From: an uncultured Acidobacteriia bacterium
GTDB taxonomy: Bacteria > Acidobacteriota > Terriglobia > Bryobacterales > Bryobacteraceae
DNA length: 64,000 nucleotides
Assembly: GCA_903892565.1 (NCBI GenBank)
Contig: CAITIX010000241.1
Coordinates: 1-64,000 of the forward strand
Reading direction: 5' to 3'
In this document: positions 9,905 to 17,908 of the stretch, in pieces
Layout: each line of letters starts with the position of its first letter
Numbering within the stretch: the first letter of the stretch is position 1
Translations under genes and position numbers: made by a program
Notes under the pieces: generated by a model
What the model saw: the letters and a program-made list of their open reading frames with translations, nothing else
The model's database searches: none
What the model was told of the DNA's origin: nothing

Positions 9905-11031
9905 AACCTCCCACGCTGCCGCTGCGTCCGGAAACGCCCACGGAAATGTTCCTTCTGGCCATCGGCTCCGTATGCGGGGCGATTTTGGGCAATGCTCTTG
10001 CCTTCCTGAGCTTCGTGTCTGCGCCGAAGATCCGGACCACCAGCCATATTGGGCTCTTGGGGAACATCCCGATTCTGGTCAGTCTGCCCGGAAACACTCC
10101 GTTATTCAGCCCGTCGAAACTTTCGACGCGCACGATCAACCACTCGCTTATGGCGCTGGTCGCGGTGACCATCGTGTCCGCGACAGGATGCGGAATCGTT
10201 GGGGGGAACCGATTCGCCGCGGAACTGGCCGCGGGCAACTCGGCACTGAAAACCGCAGACTATCGAGTGGCGGAGCTGCGCTATCGCAAGGCAATCAACA
10301 TCGACGCGCGCAGCGGAGAAGCGCATGAGGGATTATCTCGCGTGTATCTCGCCACTGGAAATTCGATGCGCGCCGATGAAGAGCTAATCCGCGCGGCTGA
10401 GCTATTGCCGGATCGCGCCGAGATCGCCGAACATCTCGCGGACCTTACGTATCAAATCTATTTCGCCGATCCTGGACGTCCCGTCACCCGCTTGCGCGAG
10501 CTGGAGATCCGAACGAAGAACCTGCTGAAAAGCTGGCCTGATCGGCCCACGGGATTCCGACTCGCCGGACTCGTTTTAGTCGAACGGCACCGCAACACCG
10601 AGGCCATAGACGTCATGGAAAGCGGACTCGCACGCATCGAAGACGGCGATCTACGCACGCAGCTTGCGGCCATTTACTTCGAGAATGGCGATCAAGCGAA
10701 GGCGGAAGCGCATCTTCGTGCGGCGATCCGGGTCAATCCCCGTTACGTGCCTGCCTTCGACCTGCTCTACTTGCAACTGATGGAGCGCGCGAAGGTGGCG
10801 GCGGCGCGTGAGGTCTTGGACGATAAGCTCCGGCAAAACCATAATCTGGAAACCGCCCTGCAGTTGGCTCCGCACGATGATGCCGCTGGCCAGCGCGCCC
10901 TCGCCGAAGAATTGCGGGCAACGGCGGCGCAAGAGTTCGCAAAGGGGCCGGAGACGAACGCCCGCATCGGAGACTTTTGGCTCAATCGCGCCGAACTCGC
11001 TCGCCGCCTGACCGATTCGAACGCGCTATAA
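9853..11031 (+). CDS. C-terminal remnant of the same chain-length determinant run into a TPR lipoprotein (PEP-CTERM/EPS-locus type); lipoprotein start probably near 10150
   Basis: 'VERHGHGETAELVEPPTLPLRPETPTEMFLLAIGSVCGAILGNALAFLSF' is Wzz-like; then 'MALVAVTIVSATGCG' lipobox-like and TPR 'NSALKTADYRVAELRYRKAINIDARSGEAHEGLSRVYL'. Confidence 0.6.
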   Translation: MSSDVERHGHGETAELVEPPTLPLRPETPTEMFLLAIGSVCGAILGNALAFLSFVSAPKIRTTSHIGLLGNIPILVSLPGNTPLFSPSKLSTRTINHSLMALVAVTIVSATGCGIVGGNRFAAELAAGNSALKTADYRVAELRYRKAINIDARSGEAHEGLSRVYLATGNSMRADEELIRAAELLPDRAEIAEHLADLTYQIYFADPGRPVTRLRELEIRTKNLLKSWPDRPTGFRLAGLVLVERHRNTEAIDVMESGLARIEDGDLRTQLAAIYFENGDQAKAEAHLRAAIRVNPRYVPAFDLLYLQLMERAKVAAAREVLDDKLRQNHNLETALQLAPHDDAAGQRALAEELRATAAQEFAKGPETNARIGDFWLNRAELARRLTDSNAL

Positions 11032-11034
11032 CTT

Positions 11035-11829
11035 CTATTTCACAGGCTTTGGCGCAGCCTTCGGTTCGTCTTTCACCTCGTCGCCGAAGGTGATCTTTAC
11101 GTCGGATTTGAACTGCTTGTAATCTTCGTATCGAATCGTCTGGCGCATGCGCTGATCGCCGGTCTGAAAGTGCAGAGTCGAGTTCGCCACCGTGTAGGTG
11201 GGAAACCAATACTTGCCATCGATCTGCTCGCGATAGGTTTCAAACTTCGGAAATTGGTTATCGCCCTTCTTGCTGGTGGTGCCCAGGCCCCGCCCGTAGG
11301 ACTTCACGATTTGCAGGTCGCGATCATCCACCCAGACTTCTCCCGCAAAGTAGCGTTGCCCCGCGTCCAGTTTTTTGGGTCTGACAGCAAACAGATAGCA
11401 TCCGATCTCGTCGACATTCTGATGCCCCAGATAGCGGATCTTGTACTTGGGCAGCTCGGACGAAGTCAATACAAAGGGCTGGACGCTCTGCATGTCCTGC
11501 ATATCTTCGGGAGTCAGCAGGATGTTGTGCAGCGTCGGCACAGGCGAACGTACCACTTTTTCCGTTCGTTTTCCGTCGCCCGCGAACACGATGTCGGAGA
11601 CAGTTTCCCAGCGACCCGTGATGTTGCCGGAATCGTCGAGCTCCTGAATGCGCGCAGTCTGGCGATACGTGTAGTTTTCGCGCGCCTTCGAGAAGTCGGA
11701 TTCCTTGGCCGCGAACTTTTGGATGATGTCGTCGATCTGCGAAGCGGAGGGCTCCTGCACACCAGCCGCGAGCAGAGGTACGGCGGCGAACAGAACTGGG
11801 CCGAGAATGCGTAGTACGGGAACGCGCAT
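11035..11829 (-). CDS. Secreted protein, LolA-like fold suspected
   Basis: Signal peptide; 'YRQTARIQELDDSGNITGRW', 'GEVWVDDRDLQIVKSYGR'. Confidence 0.5.
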   Translation of the reverse strand: MRVPVLRILGPVLFAAVPLLAAGVQEPSASQIDDIIQKFAAKESDFSKARENYTYRQTARIQELDDSGNITGRWETVSDIVFAGDGKRTEKVVRSPVPTLHNILLTPEDMQDMQSVQPFVLTSSELPKYKIRYLGHQNVDEIGCYLFAVRPKKLDAGQRYFAGEVWVDDRDLQIVKSYGRGLGTTSKKGDNQFPKFETYREQIDGKYWFPTYTVANSTLHFQTGDQRMRQTIRYEDYKQFKSDVKITFGDEVKDEPKAAPKPVK

Positions 11830-11883
11830 ACTTCCACGTTAGTCATTCCTGGGGCGGCGGTCAAACGGGCACGACTCAAAACA

Positions 11884-11921
11884 AAAACGCCTCCCGAAGC
11901 GGAGGGGGCTTCGAGAGGCGC
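11884..11921 (-). terminator. Rho-independent terminator of the sdh operon
   Basis: Minus strand CGCCTCTCGAAGCCCCCTCCGCTTCGGGAGGCGTTTTTG, just after the sdhB stop. Confidence 0.85.
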
Positions 11922-11940
11922 AAGGGAGCAACAGAACAAC

Positions 11941-12672
11941 TTACTTGAACATCTTTGCGAGCGGATCGAAGAACACATCGACCACGCGTTCCTTCAGTGG
12001 AATGATCGCGTTATCGGTGATCTTGATTTCTTCCGGGCAGACCTTGGTGCAGCACTTGGTGATGTTGCAATAGCCGATACCGAAGTCTTCCTTCAGAGCG
12101 GGCACTCGGTCGCCGGTGTCGATCGGATTCATCTCCATTTGCGCCGTGTAGATCAGGAAGCGCGGACCGATGAACTCGTCGTGCAAATGGTGATCGCGCA
12201 GAACGTGGCACACGTCCTGGCACAGGAAACATTCAATACACTTGCGGAATTCCTGCGGACGATCCACGTCGGCCTGCTGGACGCGCCATGAACCATCGGC
12301 GGCATCCGGTTTGCGCGGCTTGAACTTCGCGATCTTTTTCTTGACTTCGTAGTTCCACGAAACGTCCGTCACCAGATCTTTCACATGGGGGAACGTCTGC
12401 ATGGGCTCGATCGTCACAGGCTGCGTGAGATCGAGCTGATTGAGCCGCGTCATGCACATCAAACGCGGCTTGCCGTTGATTTCCGCCGAGCACGAACCGC
12501 ACTTGCCGGCCTTGCAATTCCAGCGCACGGCCATGTCGTTGGCCACTGTGGCCTGCACGCGATGCACGGCATCGAGCACCACCATACCGGAGGAGATTTC
12601 GGTTTTATAGTCGACGAACTTGCCAGTGCCGCGTTCGCCGCGCCAAATGCGAAATGTTGCTGTGTCCGCCAT
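11941..12672 (-). CDS. sdhB: Succinate dehydrogenase iron-sulfur subunit
   Basis: 'CKAGKCGSCSAEINGKPRLMC', 'CIECFLCQDVCHVLRDH', 'CNITKCCTKVCPEEIKI'. Confidence 0.95.
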   Translation of the reverse strand: MADTATFRIWRGERGTGKFVDYKTEISSGMVVLDAVHRVQATVANDMAVRWNCKAGKCGSCSAEINGKPRLMCMTRLNQLDLTQPVTIEPMQTFPHVKDLVTDVSWNYEVKKKIAKFKPRKPDAADGSWRVQQADVDRPQEFRKCIECFLCQDVCHVLRDHHLHDEFIGPRFLIYTAQMEMNPIDTGDRVPALKEDFGIGYCNITKCCTKVCPEEIKITDNAIIPLKERVVDVFFDPLAKMFK

Positions 12673-14487
12673 TTACTTACCCTCCTCGATCGCAGCCTTC
12701 AAGTCATCCGTGAGCGGCACAACCGGGATCTTTTCGATCTTGGGGCGCCCATCCGGACCCTTGGTGACGCGCAGGTTCCACTTCGCCCACTCGTCGGATT
12801 TCGCTTGATAATCTTCGCGGAAGTGACCGCCGCGCGATTCCTTACGTTCAATACCCGCGAGCGTGATGATCTCCGAAATCGAGAGCATGTTTTCGAGATC
12901 CAGAGCCGTATGCCAGCCCGTGTTGTACTCGATATTGCCAGAGACACCGGCACGCACCGCACGTTCGCGAAGCTTCGCGATCTTGCCGAGCGCTTGCTCC
13001 ATCTCGCCTTCCACGCGCACGATGCCGACCAGGTCCTGCATGAAATCCTGCAGTTCGGCCTGGATGGTAAACGGATTTTCTCCCGACGCTCCACGTTCGA
13101 ACGGCGCAAGAGCTTCCTTCGCGGAAGCCTCCAGCTCGGTTTTGCTGATCTTTCCGGCTCCGTTTTCCTTGGCGAACTTCGCAGCGTACTCGCCCGCGCG
13201 CTTGCCAAAGACGAGCAGATCGGACAGCGAGTTGCCACCCAACCGATTCGCTCCGTGCAATCCGGCAGCGCATTCACCGGCGGCGAACAAGCCGTTGACG
13301 CCGGACATCTGCGTATCGGCATCCACCTGGATGCCACCCATGATGTAGTGCGTGGTCGGGCCGACTTCCATCGGCTCCTTGGTGATGTCGAGATCCGCCA
13401 GCTGCTTGAACTGGTGATACATGCTCGGCAGCTTTTTCTTGATGTGCTCCGCGGCATTCGGGAGCTTTTCCTTGATCCACGCGATGTCGAGGAACACGCC
13501 GCCGTGCGGACTTCCCCGCCCGGCTTTCACTTCGCGGTTGATGCAACGCGCCACGTGATCGCGCGTCAGCAGTTCTGGTGGACGCCGCGCGCTCTTATCG
13601 CCCTGCGTATAGCGCCAGCCTTCTTCCGGATTGTCGGCCGTCTGGTTCTTGTAGTTGTCCGGGATATCGTCGAACATGAACCGCTTGCCGTCCTTGTTGC
13701 GAAGCACGCCGCCTTCGCCACGAACGCCTTCGGTCACCAGGATGCCTTTGACCGACGGAGGCCACACCATGCCCGTGGGATGGAACTGTACAAATTCCAT
13801 GTCGAGCAGCGCGGCTCCTGCCTGATACGCCAGAGCTTGGCCGTCAGCCGTATATTCCCAGCTGTTGCTGGTGACTTTGAACGAACGTCCCACGCCGCCG
13901 GTGGCCAAGACAACAGCCTTGGCGTTGAACGTGATGAAGCGGCCTTTTTCGCGATCGTACGCAAACGCGCCGACGCAACGGTTGCCATCCATCATCAATT
14001 TGATGACGGTGTGCTCCGCGAAAACGTCCATGCCCTGGTGGATGCCATGATCCTGCAGAGTGCGGATCATTTCCAGACCAGTGCGATCGCCGACGTGCGC
14101 CAAGCGCGGATAACGGTGGCCGCCGAAGTTACGCTGCAGAATGCGGCCGTCTTGCGTGCGATCGAAAATCGCGCCCCATTCTTCCAGTTCATGCACACGC
14201 GCCGGAGCTTCCTTGGCGTGCAGTTCCGCCATGCGGCAATTGTTCAGATATTGCCCGCCACGCATGGTGTCGGCAAAGTGAACGCGCCAGTTATCGCGAT
14301 CGTCCACGTGGCCCATGGCCGCAGCCATTCCGCCTTCCGCCATGACCGTGTGGGCCTTGCCCAACAGCGACTTCGTGACAACCGCAGTCTTGCAACCTGC
14401 ATTCGACGCTTCAATGGCCGCGCGCAATCCGGCACCGCCTGCGCCAATCACCAACACATCGTAATCGTGAATCGGATAGTCCGCCAT
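12673..14487 (-). CDS. sdhA: Succinate dehydrogenase flavoprotein subunit
   Basis: 'DVLVIGAGGAGLRAAIEA', 'MAEGGMAAAMGH', 'EFVQFHPTGMVWPPSVKGILVTEGVRGEGG'; ATG at 14487. Confidence 0.96.
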   Translation of the reverse strand: MADYPIHDYDVLVIGAGGAGLRAAIEASNAGCKTAVVTKSLLGKAHTVMAEGGMAAAMGHVDDRDNWRVHFADTMRGGQYLNNCRMAELHAKEAPARVHELEEWGAIFDRTQDGRILQRNFGGHRYPRLAHVGDRTGLEMIRTLQDHGIHQGMDVFAEHTVIKLMMDGNRCVGAFAYDREKGRFITFNAKAVVLATGGVGRSFKVTSNSWEYTADGQALAYQAGAALLDMEFVQFHPTGMVWPPSVKGILVTEGVRGEGGVLRNKDGKRFMFDDIPDNYKNQTADNPEEGWRYTQGDKSARRPPELLTRDHVARCINREVKAGRGSPHGGVFLDIAWIKEKLPNAAEHIKKKLPSMYHQFKQLADLDITKEPMEVGPTTHYIMGGIQVDADTQMSGVNGLFAAGECAAGLHGANRLGGNSLSDLLVFGKRAGEYAAKFAKENGAGKISKTELEASAKEALAPFERGASGENPFTIQAELQDFMQDLVGIVRVEGEMEQALGKIAKLRERAVRAGVSGNIEYNTGWHTALDLENMLSISEIITLAGIERKESRGGHFREDYQAKSDEWAKWNLRVTKGPDGRPKIEKIPVVPLTDDLKAAIEEGK

Positions 14488-14489
14488 GG

Positions 14490-15323
14490 TTAAAAAATGC
14501 TCCAATCCGTCCAGGTTCCAGAGGCACACATGCGGACGTAGAAATCGACGAAGCCGACGTAGAACATGCTGATCCACGCCCACTTCATGTGGTTTTTATT
14601 CAAGCCGGAGACGCAGTCGTAGCACTTCTTGCGCGCAGGCGAATCGGAAAGAACGTCCTTCTTGCCGCCGATCAAGTGGCGCAGCGAGTGGCATCCGAAC
14701 GTGTACATCCCGAGCAAAATCGGATTCAGAATCAGCACCAGCGATCCCACGTGAACACCAAAATGCTTGTTGCCTTCGGGACCGAACCACAGCGCTTTCC
14801 AGCCGTCGTAGGCCAGCAAGAAGATGAACACGATGGCGGCGTAGAGCGCGTAGCGATGGACGTTTTGGAAGATCAACGGAAAATACTTTTCGCCCAGATA
14901 CTTGTTGCGCGGCTCGCCGACGGCGCACGATGGTGGATCCATCCACCATCCCTTGTAATACGCACCTCGGTAGTAATAGCAGGTGAAGCGGAACGCCAGC
15001 GGAAAGATCAGAATCAGCATGGCGGGCGAGAACGCGATCGGCATGAAACTCGGCCACCAGGACGGCGTGGGGCCGGGATCGGTGGTGAGGCCGCTGGCCG
15101 AGACGGGGCCTTCTTGCGTGAGCAAAGGCGAATACATCGGAGAGATGTAATCGGCTCCACCGCCCACGAAGTGGAAATGGGTGGGCGTCAGTAGCGACCA
15201 GTTGGCGTAGATGATGAACGCCAAATAGCCCAGGAAAATATACAGTGGTTCGACCCACCAGTTATCGGTGCGGCGCGTTTCGCCAAAGCCCCTTTTAGTA
15301 AGGGGGACGTCAATGGAGGACAT
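14490..15323 (-). CDS. Succinate dehydrogenase membrane (cytochrome b) subunit, single large type
   Basis: Multi-TM with conserved His residues ('VHRYALYAAIVF', 'NKHFGVHVGSL', 'CHSLRHLIGG'); immediately upstream of sdhA. Confidence 0.85.
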   Translation of the reverse strand: MSSIDVPLTKRGFGETRRTDNWWVEPLYIFLGYLAFIIYANWSLLTPTHFHFVGGGADYISPMYSPLLTQEGPVSASGLTTDPGPTPSWWPSFMPIAFSPAMLILIFPLAFRFTCYYYRGAYYKGWWMDPPSCAVGEPRNKYLGEKYFPLIFQNVHRYALYAAIVFIFLLAYDGWKALWFGPEGNKHFGVHVGSLVLILNPILLGMYTFGCHSLRHLIGGKKDVLSDSPARKKCYDCVSGLNKNHMKWAWISMFYVGFVDFYVRMCASGTWTDWSIF

Positions 15324-15486
15324 TCAAAGCTCCCTGAGAGTTGTGGAATACGAGGTAATCGATAAGGATAGCGTTTCTTGCTCTAGTTTATCAAGCCGCC
15401 GCGACAAGAGGAGGCTCGCTTTTCCCAGCCGCAATCGGAATGGCAGATCGTGAACTGAGAGTTTTCGCGCCAGTTTATACTATTAG

Positions 15487-15684
15487 TTGATGAACATTGA
15501 CGAAAGATTGGAAGCCATAGCGCAAAGCGTCGAACTCATCGCGCACATGCAGATGAAGAACGAAGAGGCGCATCAAAAGAACGAGGTTCTCCTCGGTCAA
15601 GTGATGGAAAGCGTCAACAGCCTCGCGCGCATTGCGCATGCCCACGAACGTCGCATCTCTGATCTTGAGGATCGCCAGAACTAG
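15487..15684 (+). CDS. Small coiled-coil hypothetical protein
   Basis: Heptad-rich 65-aa ORF. Confidence 0.5.
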   Translation: MMNIDERLEAIAQSVELIAHMQMKNEEAHQKNEVLLGQVMESVNSLARIAHAHERRISDLEDRQN

Positions 15685-15699
15685 TTCGGATTCCGCGCG

Positions 15700-17679
15700 C
15701 TACTTCAACCCTTGCACGAAATCCCATTCCTCGGCGCCGCGCTTGACCAGCTCCGGGACATCTTTCGGCATCAGGAATCGATCCTTCACGAGCGCTTCCG
15801 CGGCAGTCTCGAACTTTTTGAGGTAATCGTCCTTGCCCGCGTAGCGTTCTTCGATGGAGGGGCGCGGATCGCCCGTCGCCATGCGTTCGGCTCTGGTCCG
15901 CGCGAACGGAATCATCGAACCCGCCTGGGTGAACAAATGCTCCGACCCGCCGATTTCTTTTGAGCGCAAGTTCCAGCCCGTGTAGGTCGCGAGCGGCACC
16001 TGGATCTCGGGCATCTTCGCGCCCGCGAGATCGATGCCATCGGCATTCACCTGCGGTACCAGCACCGGATACGGCTTGCCGAGCTGCGGAGGCTCAATCG
16101 TGGCGATGCCTTTGGTGAAGAACTCGGGGCCGTAATTCGACGGATACGCCAAGTGGATCAGCGTTGGGAATTCCACGCCCGGAATTTTCGGAAACTTCAC
16201 TTCATTGACCGGCACCAGTTCCCCGGCGGAGATGAGCGGATAGCGCGAGGGCGGGGGCGCTTTATCGTTCTTGATCCACTCGTTCATATCGACGAGCAGT
16301 GCGCGGAACATCCACTGGTAAGGATTCGGGCTCGGCAGATTCCGTGCGCCTGTCGGTTTCGGAGGAAACGCGGCCGGTCCGTGCTGGCCGCCGGTGAACA
16401 TATAAATGCGCGTGCTGGAGATGGGTTTCACGTCGCTCTTGCCATCCAGACTGATGTGAATCAGCGACGCCGCGCGTCCATAATATTCGTGCGACGAATT
16501 CATGTAGAAAATGCGTGGCCAGAATTGCCCGCGCATGGCGTGCGTGAGCAGTCCGTCTTTCCGGCCTGTCTCCGGATCGGTTTCCTCGGCGTCCGTGAAC
16601 GGGAAAAGATCGACCGGCGTCAGCGTGTTGAAGAACGGATTACTATCGCGCGAAGGCTGCGCGAAGCGCATGTTGAAGCCTCCGCGGCCCCCGCCCGAAA
16701 CATCGGCCATGATTCCGTCGAACACCTTGCGGCCTTCCTCATCACGATTGAAGCCGTTGTAGAGGAACGTGCGCAGCAGGCGTCCGCTTTGCGAAATGCC
16801 GAAGCCGATGGCGCGCGCATAACGATCCTCGGGAGCGTTGGCCACGCGGCCGCCGTATTTCAGCCACGAGATGGTATCGCGAATCGCGGCGAGGCCCACG
16901 CCCGATACCGGCGAGTCCTGCGCCGTGTAAACCAGTTCGTACAAGCGTCCGGGATCGAAGCCGCCCTTGAGCACGACAACCGAGTTGTCCTCAACGTGCC
17001 AGTCGTCGCGAGGAACCGTTTTCCGCGGACCTTCCACTTGATCGCGAACCGTCAACTGCAGCGCCTTGTCGTCGGGATTCAGGACGGGATACGGCTGGTG
17101 CCCGCGATCCGCCACGCTCTGGCGATCCGTGCGCTTGTCCACAATAAACTCGGCGCGCACAATACCCTGGATTCCTTCGACCACCGGCGGATACAGGCGC
17201 ACCAGGCCCGGAGTTTTCGGCATATCGCCCTGCCAGCCCAGCCAGACGAGCGTATAGCCCTGCTCCAGCAAAAACGCATCGCCGAAATCTTCCGGCTTGC
17301 GCGGGTCAAGATTTCCGGCGCGATGAAACGCCGCCAGCATCCCCTTCGCTCCGCGATTCGACGCTTCGTAGAGCACCGTGCCGTTGCCCCTCTTGGCCTC
17401 GCGCGGCTTCAGGATATAAATGTCCGCGGCGAACTCCACCAACCCGGCTTTTGTATGGGGAGCCAGGCCGATGTCGGCGATCGGCAGATTGACCCCCGCC
17501 GTCGGATCAATCGAAAAATGTGCCAAACCAACGATGCGTTCGTACGATCCGACTGGTCCAAAAACCTTCGAATTGAGAACCGTGCTGCGGTCCGTGATGT
17601 CGATGCTCACAATGGCGCCCTGGCTGCAGGCGGCCGCGAGCATCCCGATGCAAATAAGCTTTTTCCAGAGTTGGAGCAT
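15700..17679 (-). CDS. Secreted alpha/beta-hydrolase-domain protein
   Basis: Signal 'MLQLWKKLICIGMLAAACSQGA'; 'GFGISQSGRLLRTFLYNGFNRDEEGRKVFDGIMADVSGGGRGGFNMRFAQPSRDSNPFFNTLTPVDLFPF'. Confidence 0.75.
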   Translation of the reverse strand: MLQLWKKLICIGMLAAACSQGAIVSIDITDRSTVLNSKVFGPVGSYERIVGLAHFSIDPTAGVNLPIADIGLAPHTKAGLVEFAADIYILKPREAKRGNGTVLYEASNRGAKGMLAAFHRAGNLDPRKPEDFGDAFLLEQGYTLVWLGWQGDMPKTPGLVRLYPPVVEGIQGIVRAEFIVDKRTDRQSVADRGHQPYPVLNPDDKALQLTVRDQVEGPRKTVPRDDWHVEDNSVVVLKGGFDPGRLYELVYTAQDSPVSGVGLAAIRDTISWLKYGGRVANAPEDRYARAIGFGISQSGRLLRTFLYNGFNRDEEGRKVFDGIMADVSGGGRGGFNMRFAQPSRDSNPFFNTLTPVDLFPFTDAEETDPETGRKDGLLTHAMRGQFWPRIFYMNSSHEYYGRAASLIHISLDGKSDVKPISSTRIYMFTGGQHGPAAFPPKPTGARNLPSPNPYQWMFRALLVDMNEWIKNDKAPPPSRYPLISAGELVPVNEVKFPKIPGVEFPTLIHLAYPSNYGPEFFTKGIATIEPPQLGKPYPVLVPQVNADGIDLAGAKMPEIQVPLATYTGWNLRSKEIGGSEHLFTQAGSMIPFARTRAERMATGDPRPSIEERYAGKDDYLKKFETAAEALVKDRFLMPKDVPELVKRGAEEWDFVQGLK

Positions 17680-17771
17680 GATTTCGTCCCAGTTTAGCAG
17701 CCGGAGTTGCCGGGAACAGGCCGACGCACGGTCTTCCACGTCCAGGCATAGCCGGTAGCTGCGAGGCATCG

Positions 17772-17862
17772 CGGTAAAACCCCGCGGCGTGAGCCCGGGG
17801 ATACATCCATGCTTTATCACGCCTGCAAGTGTATCCCCGCACTCACGTGCGGGGTTTTACCA
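17772..17862. repeat. Two inverted REP-like hairpins (BIME-like)
   Basis: Arms CGGTAAAACCCCGCGGCGTGAGCCCGGGGATACAT and GTGTATCCCCGCACTCACGTGCGGGGTTTTACCA are near reverse complements; right arm folds CCCCGCAC-TCAC-GTGCGGGG. Confidence 0.8.
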
Positions 17863-17908
17863 TTGCCGGACCCAAGCGTTAGCGGCTCCCAGCAACTCTG
17901 AAAATGGT

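Noticed and set aside
12385-14493. 702-aa plus-strand ORF
   Set aside because: Antisense to sdhA/sdhB, which are unambiguous; composition is typical of a shadow ORF in GC-rich DNA (Arg/His/Ala-rich, no domain).
15240-15265. GGTTCGACCC resembling a tRNA T-loop
   Set aside because: Inside the succinate dehydrogenase membrane-subunit coding region and no cloverleaf around it.
16153-17697. 514-aa plus-strand ORF
   Set aside because: Antisense shadow of the alpha/beta-hydrolase gene; no recognisable motif.
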